Positions 24,100 through 35,975 of a stretch of 64,000 bases of DNA are shown piece after piece (within the stretch, counting starts at the first letter, position 1; every line of letters starts with the position of its first letter). Origin of the DNA: Aegilops tauschii subsp. strangulata (Eukaryota > Streptophyta > Magnoliopsida > Poales > Poaceae); assembly GCF_002575655.3 (NCBI RefSeq), contig NC_053037.3:326085294-326149293 (forward strand), given 5' to 3'. The translations under genes were made by a program, and so were the position numbers. The notes beneath the pieces are model-generated. The model was not told where the DNA came from. It did not search any database and saw only the letters and a program-made list of their open reading frames with translations.

Positions 24100-25312
24100 G
24101 TGGCTTAGCCGCGAATCCGTTTCGCCTAAGTTTAAAAAAAATCCTACCGAGTGGTGAGCAACCCTCTCACTCGGTGGCTTAGCCGCGAATCCGTATCGCC
24201 TAAGTTTAAAAAAATCCTACCGAGTGGGGAGCAACCCTCTCACTCGGTGGCTTAGCCGCGAATCCGTTTCGCCTAAGTTTAAAAAAATCCTACCGAGTGG
24301 TGAGCAAGCCTCTCACTTGGGGGCTTAGCTACAGTCCAGTACTCTCCTATGTTTGAAAAATCCTACCGAGTGGTGAGCAAGCCTCTCACTCGGGGGCTTA
24401 GCTACAGTCCAGTACTCGCCTAAGTTTGAAAAATCCTACCGAGTGGTGAGCAAGCCTCTCATTCGGGGGCTTAGCTGTAGTCCAGTACTCGCCTAAGTTT
24501 GAAAAATCCTACCGAGTGGTGAGCAACCCTCTCACTCGGAGGCTTAGCTGCAGTCCAGTACTCGCCTAAGTTTGAAAAATCCTACCGAGTGGTGAGCAAG
24601 CCTCTCACTCGGGGGCTTAGCTGCGAATCCGTTTCGCCTAAGTTTAAAAAAAAATCCTACCGAGTGGTGAGCAAGCCTCTCACTCGGGGGCTTAGCTGCA
24701 GTCCAGTACTCGCCTAAGTTTGAAAAATCCTACCGAGTGGTGAGCAACCCTCTCACTCGGGGGCTTAGCTGCAGTCCAGTACTCACGTAAGTTTGAAAAA
24801 TCCTACCGAGTGGTGAGCAAGCCTCTCACTCGGGGGTTTGGCTACAGTCCAGTACTCGCCTAAGTTTGAAAAATCCTACCGAGTGGTGAGCAACCCTCTC
24901 ACTCTGAGGCTTAGCTGTAGTCCAGTACTCGCCTAATTTTGAAAAATCCTACCGAGTGGGGAGCAACCCTCTCACTCGGGGGCTTAGCTACAGTCCAGTA
25001 CTCGCCTAAGTTTGAAAATTCCTACCGAGTGGTGAGCAACCCTGTCACTCGGGGGCTTAGCTGCAGTCCAGTACTCGCCTAAGTTTGAAAAATCCTACCG
25101 AGTGGTGAGCAAGCCTCTCACTCGGGGGCTTAGCTGCAGTCCAGTACTCGCCTAAGTTTGAAAAATCCTACCGAGTGGTGAGCTACCCTCTCACTCGGGG
25201 GCTTAGCTGCAGTCCCGTACTCGCCTAAGTTTGAAAAATCCTACCGAGTGGTGAGCAAGCCTCTCACTTGGGGGCTTAGCTGTAGTCCAGTACTCGCCTA
25301 AATTTGAAACTC
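24100..25312. repeat. About 72-bp tandem repeat, about 17 copies (inner Gypsy)
   Basis: Units of about 72 bp built from cctaccgagtggtgagcaa, a ctcactcgggggcttagct core, then ccagtactcgcctaagtttg. The first three units and one internal unit (about 24620) have the variant cgcgaatccgtttcgcc. This is the same family as 862-1475 but in opposite orientation and with about twice as many units. Confidence 0.92.
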
Positions 25313-25320
25313 ATTCCTAT

Positions 25321-25730
25321 CCGCAAGGACGAAGAGGTGTAGGTCGACCGCAACCTTCTCCTTGGAGCTACGCCATAAGTATAACGTACGCTCCATCCCT
25401 ATCCGCAAGGACGGCGAGGTGCAGGTCGACTGCAACCTTCTCGTCAGAGCTGCGCCACAAGTACAATGTACGCTCCATCCTTATCTGTAAGGACGACGAG
25501 GTGCAGGTCGACTGTAATCTTCTCCTGGGAGCTGCGCCACAAGTACAATGTACGCTCCATCCTTATCCGCAAGGACGGCGAGGTGCAGGTCGACTACAAC
25601 CTTCTCCTCAGAGGTGCGCCACAAGTACAACATACGCTCCATCCCTATCTGCAAGGACGACGAGGTGCAGGTCGACTGCAACCTTCTCCTCGGAGCTGCG
25701 CCGTAAGTACATAGCTGCATCTCAAGTACA
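25321..25730. repeat. 82-bp tandem repeat, about 5 copies (inner Gypsy)
   Basis: Unit starts at 25321, 25403, 25485, 25567 and 25649 give an exact 82-bp step. Each unit holds gcaaggacg, aggtgcaggtcgac and cgctccatcc words. It is homologous to 544-850. Confidence 0.92.
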
Positions 25731-25927
25731 AAGATAATTCCGAGTGAAGAGCAAATTCCACTCGAAGGCAAACACAAGCATATTCAGAGATAAACCAAGT
25801 TCAGATAAGTCCTAAAGTTCCGGACGATGGATCAAAAGTACTCGAGCATCAAGTCCGAAGAAGTTTAACGATTACACAATCACTCGGCATTCCGAGGCAA
25901 ATAAAGGTGGAGCATAATGTTTCTCGG

Positions 25928-28900
25928 TCACGCGTCAGGAGAAGGACTGGCTGGGTCGCGGAAACTGTTAAGGTCTATGCTGTCTGCAATGCGAGTGGCG
26001 GCGTCAAGGAAAGTGTCCATGAAGGACTGGAAAGTGTGCCTCTTTGTGTTAGCAACCTTGAGCTCCGCCAGCTTGTCTTCTTTGACGTCTTTGCAGTGCA
26101 CTCGGACCAGGGACAACACGACATCAGCGCCAGAGCGAGCAGATGACTTCTTCCATTCTTGCACTCGGTCAGGTATTTGATTCAGTCGAGCCATCAGAGA
26201 CTCGAGGTCTTGAGACAGTTCCGCCTGAGGCCAGAGTTCAGCGTCAACACGAGTCATCGCTGCCTTCAGGCGGGCAAGATAAGCAACCGCGCTGTCCATA
26301 CGAGATTCCAGCCGCAACACGTTCATTGCAACATCATCCTTGACTGGACAATTTATGGGATCGAGACCCGTTTCGACTCGCCCAGTTTCTGCTTCAAAGT
26401 CTTGACAAAGCTCTGCACAGTTGAGTAAATGGCGAGTCGACGGTATAATCAGGCCTGACAGTCGACCGTAATAAGTCAGTCAATCATCAGTACCTTCAAG
26501 TTTTCCAGCTTTGCAGCAAGTTGGCTCAGATAAGACTCCAACTCGCCCTTCTTGGCCTTGAGGCTCCCAAGCTCGTCATTCAGCTTGTCCTTGTCTTTCT
26601 TCAGTCGCTCGACCTCTCGATTGGCGTCAGAAACAGTAGTCTTCAGTTTGGAGTTCTCCTCTTCTAACTTGCCGACTGAAGCAAGCTTCTTGTCAGCAAG
26701 CGCCGTTTTCTCTCGCGCTTCCTTCTGTGCAGCAGCAAGATCCAGATCCTTCTTCTCCAAAGCCTGCTTCATTTTCTCTAAAGAAATAACATTCTTCAGA
26801 CGGGCTTGGAGTTGATGGTTTTCACTACATACATCTGCTCGAGTGGAGTCACTCGGTTCAAAAAATGGAAAGGAAAAGTGCCAGCGGTGAGATAGACAGT
26901 TGACGAGTGGTTACCTCCCATGGCAGCTACTGCATCACGAGCAGTCTTGAGATTCTTCTTGGCCAATTCCAGATCAAGGTTGAGGCTGATTTGCTGCTTG
27001 TTCATTGTAGAAAGCTGAGCCCCAAGATCACAAGATTTCTGCAGTATAAGCCATATCAGTCGACTGAGATAAAAAGACATCACAGTGATAGCTACTCTAA
27101 GACTAGCGCCGAATCAAACATTCAACGGCAGTCTTGGGGACTACACCCAGTGGGTGCACTTAGCGTGCCCCCACTGGTTTGAATAAACACTCGACATGGT
27201 CTGCCCAGTGCGAGTTAAAAAAAAGCAGTTCTCAGACCATAGTCGACTGCCCGCAGTCAACCACGGTCTCGGGGACTACACCCAGTGGGTGCACTTAGCG
27301 TGCCCCCACTGGTTCTGGTTTCACTCTACCTGGTCCGTCCAGACCGAGTGACAAAATTCAGATTCTCAGAACACAGTCGACTGCCCGCAGTCAACTGTGG
27401 TCTCGGGGACTACACCCACTGGGTGCACTAAGAGTGCCCCCACTAGTTCAAAGATTCAATCCAAGACGACTCAAATTGACTTGTGCAACTTCAAAACAGT
27501 CACACCCCAGTGGGTGATCGGACAAGAGATATGATCAATCGGAAATCAACTAACCTGGACATTGGTCTGCAGAGCAGCTCCGGCGTTGAAGGCCACCTGA
27601 CTAGCCTCATGCACCACTTTCATTTGCCCCATCACAAGGTTCAACTGAAGAAGAGCTTCCTTGGAGGCAGCCGGTGGGTCGTCCGGGGTTTGATACGCAG
27701 TGAAAAGCGATGACGGCAGAGCAGTCGGAGCAGCCGCTGGGTCTGATGCATGGAGCTGTATTGGTCCAGCAGAAGTCTGAGCAGCTGATCCTGATGGACA
27801 ATCAGTCGACAGCGGGATGGCGAAAGTGACATTGGTACGAGCCGGATCTGTTGATCGCTCGACTGCCGTACTAGGCATCACAGTCGATTGAGGAACCTGG
27901 GCCTCAGGCGCTTTCCCGCTCAGTTCCTTGTCCTTCCTCCTCCTTCCCCTCAGCGGTACTTCTTCTTCATCGTCCGAGAGCACAACAATGTCCCGTGGAG
28001 CTGCAACAAACAGAGAAAGTCAAAGAGATAGCTGACAAACCATCCAGTCGTCCAAATAAATTCGAGTCGGGCAGACTTACTGGCTTTGGAGGTAGCTGCA
28101 TCATCGGTTTCCTCATCGTCTAGGGTCTTGTCGATATCCATATCAGTCGCGCCCGAGGCCGGGCTGTAAAGGTTCATCATCCACTCGGTCAGTACAAGAA
28201 AATTGGTCGGAACAAGAAAATACGGGAAGAACATTTACCCAGAAGCAACAGGGACGTCCATCTTGATTCTAGGCAAGGTCTTCCGAGCCTTCGAAGGATT
28301 GATCTTGGGCTGCTTGGTGACCTTCTCAGCCAATTCTGGAGTCGAAGACCGAGCGCGCTTTTGAGATGGAGCGCTCGAGGCCACAGCCTTGCCGCGCCTG
28401 CCCGCGGGATCATGGTGCTGCTTGGATCGACATTCGGAACGAGGTGGTGAGTCGGCTACTTCCTCATCATCCGACTCATCGCTCTCATCTTCATCATCGT
28501 CGGCTGGTGACTCCCACTCGTCGCTCTCCTCCGCGCTGTCCTCGCCCTCATGGTCCTGCTCCAGAGCTTGTTCGCCATTGGGCATTGAGTACATCTCTGT
28601 GTAAATCTACAAAACAAGGAGCCGAGTGGGAATCAGTCGGATCAACAAACGGTCAGAAAACACATCCAAAATCAATCAGTTGTAGTGGCCAAACCTTGTC
28701 TGGCTGGTTGCTGTCGCAGAAAGGGTCGACTCTCCTGGCGCCCCTGGGGTTGTCCTTGTTCCCGGTGATGCCTCTCAGCCACTGGGCCACTGTTTTGGCC
28801 GCCACCTCCTCCGGATGAACCCGAGCGGTGTCGCCAGCCCCGGAGTACATCCACATGGAGTGGTCATGAGCTTGGAGTGGTTGAATACGCCGACTGAGGA

Positions 28901-29687
28901 ACACCTCCAACAGATCCATGCCGGTGACACCTTGGTTGATCAGTTGAACTACTCTCTCGACCAACATGCCCGTCTCCGCCTTCTTCGCGGCAGTCACTTT
29001 CAACGAAGATGGAGTCTGAACACAATCAAAAGAGAAAGGGGGAAGTCCAGTCGACTGGCCTGGGGTCACAATATCCTGGCAGTAGAACCAGGTCGACTGC
29101 CAGCCCCTGACTGACTCAGGAAGAGTCATCAAAGTGAAGGAACTCCTTTTCCTCTTCTGGATGCCCAGACCCCCACACATCTGGATAACATGGGTTTTCT
29201 CGTCGTTCGAGTTTGCTTTCTTCATTGTTTGGGAGCGGATGGTGAAAATGTGCTTGAAAAGACCCCAGTGCGGTCGACACCCCAGGCAATTCTCGCACAT
29301 GGACACGAATGCAGCAAGATATGTGATGGTGTTGGGGGTAAAATGATGGAGTTGAGCTCTGAAGAAATTCAAGAAACCTCGAAAGAAGGGGTGTGGAGGA
29401 AGCGAGAAGCCGCGGTCGACGTGAGTGGCGAGCAGAATACACTCACCCGGTCGCGGCTGTGGCTCCGTTTCCCCCTCCGGTAGCCGCGCAGATTCGTGGT
29501 CGATCAGCCCTAACTCGGCAATATCGTCCAGGTCTTCCTGCCGAAGTGAGGATCGGATCCAATCTCCCTAGATCCAACCCGACGGCAGCCCCGAGCGCGA
29601 TGAAGATCCTCGATTCGTCTTCTTGCTTTTCGCCGCCCCCGTCGCCTTCTTCGCGCGTTCCAGCGCCCCTGTTTTCTCCTTTCCCAT
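25928..29687 (-). pseudogene. Antisense multi-exon gene of inner Gypsy (Transposase_28-like N-terminus, coiled coil)
   Basis: Transcribed opposite to gag-pol. The start is ATG 29687 (GKEKTGAL). The frame stays in register to about 28690 except for one TAG near 29568. This first exon holds HHFTPNTITYLAAF and a CEN-CLGCRPHWGLF region, which I recognise as the 'putative gypsy type transposon' domain (Transposase_28). Plausible later exons: 28594-28235 (acidic, Ser/Asp-rich), about 28170-28080, about 27990-27560, about 27045-26920, about 26815-26490 (a long Lys/Glu coiled coil), and about 26452-25928 ending at TGA. Donor and acceptor dinucleotides are present at most junctions; the one at 26452-26495 would be unusually short. 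The function is unknown. The last exon is duplicated in the outer element at 3-335. Confidence 0.7.
27131..27470. repeat. About 132-bp tandem repeat inside antisense-gene intron
   Basis: The phrase ggggactacacccagtgggt recurs at about 27138, 27271 and 27404. Between repeats, cagtcgactgcccgcagtc also recurs. There are about two and a half units. The block lies between predicted exons of the antisense gene. Confidence 0.85.
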
Positions 29688-29794
29688 GGCGGCGGAGCAG
29701 CGGCGTCGAGAGTGGAGAAGTTGAACGAGGTGAAGGAGCAAGAGGAAGAAGAAGGAGAATGGGCACGCACAGTGCGGACGCCTCGGCCTCGCCG

Positions 29795-29804
29795 CTTTTA
29801 AAGG
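29795..29804 (-). promoter_or_regulatory. TATA-like box of antisense gene
   Basis: The minus strand reads CCTTTAAAAG about 110 bases upstream of ATG 29687, followed by GC-rich sequence. A second TATA-like tttttataacg lies at about 30047-30058 on the minus strand. Both are candidates only. Confidence 0.35.
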
Positions 29805-30206
29805 CCTACTTCCGAGTGGCTGACGCGTGGGCCCAGACAATCCTGTCAAATCCCTTAACAGTCGCACATGGGATACGTGGCGAAAAAGGTGGCATGGAAA
29901 TCGAAACGTCCTATTTATCTACTCTGCTTACCACGGCGCGCTCCGCCTGGCGCGCTTCCACCAAAATTTTGAATCCCGTGAAATCCGGGATCCTCTACAA
30001 CCGATCACGCCAAAGATTCCATGTCAAAGATAACACTCGACGGGTGACGTTATAAAAACCAGTCGGCAATTTCTGAATCATTCAAGGTGACTGAAACGAA
30101 GCCGAAGTTCCAACAACTGGCCTCCATTTGGAGATGAAAGCAAGAGGCAAAGCAAGGTCAACTTCAACCTTCTTTTCACTCGGACCTCAATCCATTCGGG
30201 GGCTAA

Positions 30207-30788
30207 TGATGAGGACATAGACCTGGGGTAGGGTAATAGGTCTGACCTATACGTCCTACTTAAGGTCCTTGTCCTAGAAGCAAAGAAGTTCAAGAGTAAA
30301 TAGAGGGGGGCCAACAAAGGTGTCGAGTGCAATCCACTCGACCTACCATTCACTCGGTGACCCCTCCTTATTTAGGTCACTCGGTGACCACTAAACCACT
30401 CGACGTGCAGAAGACCTAAAGCCACTCTGCACAGCAACGGTCGGGCGTTTACTCATATACTTAATGATCATTTATAGCACTTTATTACGGACATTACCTG
30501 TAACGCTCTCTCTTTATGTACATTGAACCCCGTGTAACGTGGGCTGGCTGGGGTCCTGGCGCACTCTATATAAGCCGCCCCCCTCCACTGGCACAAGGGT
30601 TCGCACCCCTGTAAACACACACATACATAATCCAGTCGACCGCCTCTGGGCTCCGAGACGTAGGGCTGTTACTTCTTCCGAGAAGGGCATGAACTCGTAA
30701 AACTCGTGTGTACAACTTCGCCATAGCTAGGATCTTGCCTCTCCATACTTACCCCCCCTATTCTACTGTCAGTCGTAGTACCACGACA
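30207..30788 (+). repeat. 3' LTR of inner Gypsy
   Basis: 582 bp, TGATGAGGAC to ACGACA, matching 2568-3144. A short purine run (cgggggctaa) precedes it as polypurine tract. The TSD CTGCT (30789-30793) follows. Confidence 0.95.
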
Positions 30789-30793
30789 CTGCT

Positions 30794-32872
30794 CGGTATG
30801 CTTTGGCCACAATGGTCCGAGAGGACGCATGGTGACCACAGGTCCCCGAGTGGATGTCATTGAGGATCACTCGACCTTCTTCTGGTGTTATGTATTTCTG
30901 GCAAACTCCAGTCACACTTTCTCTAAACAATTGCTCTCTTATCACAGTAAATGCTTTGGATCGACGGACGATCTGTCGAGCCTCTTCTTCATCCTCTGGG
31001 ACTTCCTTCCTGAGAATGTATGAAATGTACGGCACTGTCCAGTCGGGAGTGATGACCAAAACCTCCATGATCAAGTCGACCACGGCTGGGACTTCGACTT
31101 CAGTCGGATCAGTGGCACTCTTTGGTTGCGGGGGCTCTTCAGTGGAAGGATCTTCTTGAACTGAAGGTGAATGAATATGTTCCAAGAACACATTGGTGGG
31201 AATGGCTTCCCTCTTGGAACCTATCTTTGCCAGGTCATCACCTGCCTGATTTTTCAGTCGGGGTATGTGATGGAGCTCTAACCCCTCAAACTTCTTTTCT
31301 AACTTTCTCACTGCATTACAATAGCCAGTCATAGTTGGGCTTCTAACGTCCCACTCCTTCATCACTTGATTGACCACTAAATCCGAGTCGCCATAGACCA
31401 TGAGACGACGGACGCCGAGTGAAATGGCCATACAGGGGGATACCAACACCACCCCAGCACCAGAACTATTCAGCATCTTGGATCCATCGAAGAACATGGT
31501 CCAATGCTCCGAGTGAACCTGAGTCGGAAGTTGCTGTTCGATCCACTCGGCGAGGAAATCTGCTATTGCTTGGGACTTGATAGCTTTCTTTGCCTCAAAC
31601 TTGATATCCAAGGGAAGGAGTTCAATCGCCCACTTTGCCACTCGACCAGTTGCATCTCTGTTGTTCAGAATCTCTGATAATGGTGTGTCGCTGACGACTG
31701 TAATGGAGTGATCAGAGAAATAATGTGCAACCTTCTTCGTGGTCATGTAATTCCCATAAACAACCTTCTTATAATGTGGATATCTTTGCTTTGATGGAGT
31801 CAGAACTTCAGAAACATAATATACTGGGCGCTGAACTTTATAGGCTTTTCCTTCTTCTTCCCGCTCGACCGTGAGTACTATACTGACAACTTGTCCAGTG
31901 GCTGCAATGTAAAGCAGCAAAGGCTCTTTGCTGATTGGAGCAGCGAGCACCGGCTGGGTGGAAAGCAGGGCTTTGAGCTCTACAAATGTTGCATCAGCTT
32001 CAGGAGTCCACTCGAACTTATCAGACTTCTTCATGAGTCGGTAAAGAGGCAATACCTTTTCACCGAGGCGAGAAATGAATCGACTCAAGGCGGCCAAACA
32101 ACCAGTAAGCTTCTGGACATCATGCACACGCACAGGACGTTTCATCCGGAGTATAGCACCAACTTTATCTGGGTTAGCATCGATCCCTCGTTCGGAAACG
32201 AGGAAACCGAGTAACCTTCCGCCAGGAACTCCGAATGTGCACTTTGATGGATTAAGCTTGATATCATACCTTCTAAGCTTGGCAAAGGTTTCAGCAAGGT
32301 CAGCCAGCAGGTCGGAACCCTTACATGACTTGACCACAATGTCATCCATGTATGCTTCCACATTCCGACTGATTTGAGTGAGCAAACACTTCTGAATCAT
32401 CCTCATGAATGTGCCTCTGGCGTTCTTCAGGCCGAATGGCATGGTGACATAACAGAAGCATCCGAATGGATTAATGAGAGCCGTTTTTTATCTCATCAGG
32501 TCCATACAGTCGGATCTGATGATACCCGGAATAGGCATCCAGAAAAGACAATCGCTCACATCCCGCAGTCGAGTCGACGATTTGGTCGATGCGGGGGAGA
32601 GGAAAATGATCTTTCGGGTAGGCCCGATTGATATGTTTGAAGTCAATGCACATGTGAAGTGAATCATCCTTCTTGGGGACCATGACAACATTGGCGAGCC
32701 ACTCGGAGTGGTAAATCTCTCGGATGAACTCGGCTACAAGGAGCCGAGCCACTTCCTCACCAATTGCCTTTCTCTTCTGTACGGCGGACCGTCGAAGATG
32801 TTCCTTGACTGGTTTTACTTTCGGGTCGACTCGCAAACGATGCTCAGCCAGTCCCCTGGGTACACCCGGCAT
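30794..32872 (-). pseudogene. Gypsy RT, RNase H and integrase zinc domain (outer element)
   Basis: Minus strand, in two frames. The first (32872-32471) covers the RT start through LSFLDAYSGYHQIRLYGPDE and then shifts frame near 32480. The second (32442 leftward) has MPFGLKNARGTF, the catalytic YMDD (near 32345), RNase H with FFDGSKMLN, and the integrase zinc domain up to AKAYRA, where the insertion falls. In RNase H about 30 residues present in the inner copy, including the catalytic Glu region, are missing near 31435, an internal deletion of roughly 90 bp. The frame continues at 2567. Confidence 0.9.
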
Positions 32873-35800
32873 GTCAGAAGGTTTCCATGCGAAGATGTCC
32901 CACTTCTCACGGAGGAACTGGATGAGCGCTTCTTCCTATTTGCTGTCGAGTGAAGTTGAAATATGAGTAGGAGCAGCACTAGATCGGTCGGGTGAATATG
33001 AATCGGCTTGGTTTCACCGGACGACTGAAATGCAGAATCAGTGGCAGGCTTCTTGGAGCGCAACAAATCACTTGGATCTGCGTTCTTCCGATATTCTTGC
33101 ATTTTGACTGCTGCCATTTGTGCATCGGCGATTTTTGAGCCTTTCTGGAAGCACTCTTCTGCCTTCTGCCGATTGCCAGTGATAGTGATCACTCCTCTGG
33201 GACCAGGCATTTTCAACTTGAGGTACACGTAACATGGTCGGGCCATGAAACGTGCATAGGAAGGCCTACCCAGAATAGCATGATAAGCACTCTGGAAATC
33301 CACTACTTCAAATGTCAACTTTTCTTTGCGGTAATTCTTGGAATCACTGAAAACCACATCAAGGGCAATCTGGCCGAGTGATTCGGCCTTCTTGCCAGGT
33401 ATGACGCCATGGAAACTCATATTGCTTTCACTAAGCTTGGACATCGGAATGCCCATTCCCTTCAAGGTCTCAGCATAAAGGATATTCCGGCCACTACCAC
33501 CATCCATCAGCACTTTAGTCAGTCGAGTGCCTTCAACAACTGGGTCAACCACCAGCACTTGCCTCCCAGGGGTGGCTATATGTGCTGGATGGTCAGACTG
33601 GTCGAATGTGATGGCAGTCTGGGACCACTTCAAATAACTTGGTGTTGCCGGAGCAACCATGTTAACCTCTTTGTTGATAACTTTCAGTCGACTTTTGCTT
33701 TCAACATCAGCAAAAATCATTAGAGTGGAATTGACGTTAGGAAAACCATCATCATCTTCTTCCTTATCCTCACCCTTGTCCGACTCCTTTTCCTTCTCCT
33801 TGGGTTGTTTCTCTCGGAACTGCTGGATCAGGAGCCGACACTGTCGAGTGGTGTGTTTAGGGTAAATGAGATTACCCTCTTCATCTTTTTTGGTGTGAAT
33901 GTGGCATGGTAAATCCAACACATCATTTCCATCTTGATCTTTCACTTTCTTGGGGTTCCACGGCCCTTTGGGCTTCCCCTTGAACTTTCCTTGAGACACA
34001 ACTAAAGCTTCACCAGGAGCCGCTGGTTCGGCCTTGCGTTTCTGTTTACGATTGGAATTCCCTCCTCCAGTTTCTTGGGCGACTGTTTTGTGCTTGCCAC
34101 TCCGGAGTCGGTCTTCCTCTTCACCATTAGCGTACTTGGTGGCGATCTCCATCATCCAACTTAGGGACATATCTCCAGTCCGACCGAACTTCAGGTTCAA
34201 TTCCCGATACTTAACACCCTCCTTGAAGGCACAAACTGCTTGATGATCTGACACATTCTCCACTGTGTGGTGCAACATGATCCATCTCTGGATATAATCC
34301 CTCAAGGTTTCATTCGGTTTCTGCACACAGGATTGCAACTCTGTTAACCCTGCTGGCCATTTGCATGTACCTTCAAAGGTTCTAACAAACACTCGGGCAA
34401 GTTCCTCCCAACTGTATATGTTGCCAGGTGCTAACTGATTCAACCATGCTCTGGCCGAGCCTTCCAACATCAGAGGAAGGTGCTTCATGGCCACTTCATC
34501 ATTGCCACCACCGATCTGAACAGTCACTCGGTAGTCCTGAAGCCAAGTGTCAGGCTTGGACTCACCAGTGAACTTGCTGACTCCAGTCACCAACCTGAAG
34601 TTGGGAGGAATCACTGCTGCCCTGATGGCTCTGCTAAAGCACTCTGGACCTGAAACATGCACTCTGCTGCCAGTCGGATAATCTCTGTCATGGCCTTCTC
34701 TGTGTGCCCTGTTCCTGTCAACCAGACCTTGAACGAGAATAGATCTCGCATCAAAGCCTGGCTCTCTGGGGTCGACTGGAATTCTTCTTCTGCCACTGTG
34801 AGGGCGTTTGTCATCGTGCTGCCGAGGCACATATGACCCACTCCTCGGGGGAGGCGTGGGCACTCGACGACGGTCATCGTGGTCGAGTCGGTGATCATAC
34901 TGCTCTCGGTTTCTGTACTAATCTCGTCGGTCTCCACGTCCCTCACGCCTCGGAGGCGATCTTGGGATGTGAGCCGACTAAACTGTGTCTGCCATCACAG
35001 ATCAGCTATGAATCCTATTCCGCGACTGAGATACTGCTGTGTTCTGCTCTCCTGCTGCCCGGAGTAAAGCCCGGATCTGCATCAAACCTCTGCCAGCTTC
35101 CGACTGAGAAGGCTAAATCGACTCTGCTATTCGGGCTGCAGCTGTGAGATTCTGAATCGGGGTTCGGTATACCTGAGTTGGAGGCGGAAAAAGTTGTCGT
35201 CGACATGATTCAGGAATCCGCTGCCGAGCACGCTCGTCGAGTGCGTGCTGGAGGTTCTCCAGTCGAGTGCGCTCAGCCAAGTTGGCCAGGCGCGCCTCCT
35301 CCAAGGCCCGGGCCTCGGGGGTTTCTCCAACGATAGGAGTGTGAAGTGCATCCATGTTGCGGCGGCGAAGCTCTTCCCTCTGCTGCGAAGAGAGGGGCTC
35401 GGGGCGGTACTCCTCGTGGACGCGCGACGGATCGCCGCCGCCATCGCCACTGTCGTCGCGTAGGAAGCCGGGAGGACTGCGCGGTTCGTTGACCATCAAG
35501 ACTTCCGCCGCGGGGTCACTGCTGTCGCACTCGGATGCAGTCTCGACAGAGCCAGTCGAACAGGCCGTAGAGAGTTTCGTCGGGCTCGATTGCCGCGACT
35601 TGTGGGGTGGCCGATTGGCGTGCCACCGCATGTCTCACCCACCGCTGGAGCCGCGACCGACCGGAACGCTTGCGCCGGCGAACAGCGGGGAGCGAGGACG
35701 CCACAGGAGCCGACCGATACCGAGTCGATGGCTGCCGAAGAAGGACGCCGCGGACGCACGCACGAAAGTGCGTTGCCCCGCGGACGGGGAGCGCCTCGAC

Positions 35801-35902
35801 GTCGAGTGGAGCCTCTTGGAGCCAAGCGGAGTCGTCAGCGACGAACACGAGCGCGCCGAGACGGATCTCGCGGCCCTCAGCCAATCCTCCGCCGGAAACC
35901 AT
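32815..35902 (-). pseudogene. Gypsy gag and protease (outer element)
   Basis: Gag would start at ATG 35902, matching 3218 of the inner copy. There is a frame change near 35560, then the frame 35631-35113 retains the 16-residue stretch lost from the inner copy (PEPLSSQQREELRRRN). Three stops lie between 35110 and 34915, and the long frame 34863-32815 follows. That frame holds the gag domain, a Lys/Glu-rich linker and the protease site LMDGGSGRNIL (near 33495). Its last 40 residues are out of frame after a shift near 32965. It is defective in several places. Confidence 0.88.
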
Positions 35903-35955
35903 GATGATGGGAATCGGAAAAATCGCAACTTCTCCAACAAGTCGCTAAGACACCT

Positions 35956-35974
35956 GCCCCACGGTGGGCGCCAA
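35956..35974 (-). other. Primer-binding site of outer Gypsy
   Basis: The minus strand reads TTGGCGCCCACCGTGGGGC next to the LTR end at 35976, identical to the inner element's site. Confidence 0.75.
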
Positions 35975-35975
35975 T

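Larger units (their letters stand above)
2568..30788 (+). mobile_element. Inner Gypsy LTR retrotransposon (Tat-like, with antisense gene)
   Basis: A complete Gypsy element bounded by LTRs 2568-3144 and 30207-30788 and by the TSD CTGCT (2563-2567 and 30789-30793). The order is LTR, primer-binding site, gag, protease, reverse transcriptase, RNase H, integrase, two tandem arrays, an antisense multi-exon gene, LTR. RT before integrase defines Gypsy. The long 3' region with an antisense ORF resembles the Tat/Retand branch (inference). Removing the nested Copia (7207-21821 plus one 5-bp TSD copy) leaves about 13.6 kb. It is inserted in the integrase gene of a same-family element of opposite orientation. 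By eye the two LTRs differ at roughly 15-25 sites. Confidence 0.93.

Noticed and set aside
24100..25312. CRISPR-like spaced repeats
   Set aside because: Units are contiguous without unique spacers, and the context is a plant retrotransposon.
29393..30055. 220-codon plus-strand frame
   Set aside because: It is the complement of the antisense gene's first exon and promoter and has no recognisable motif.
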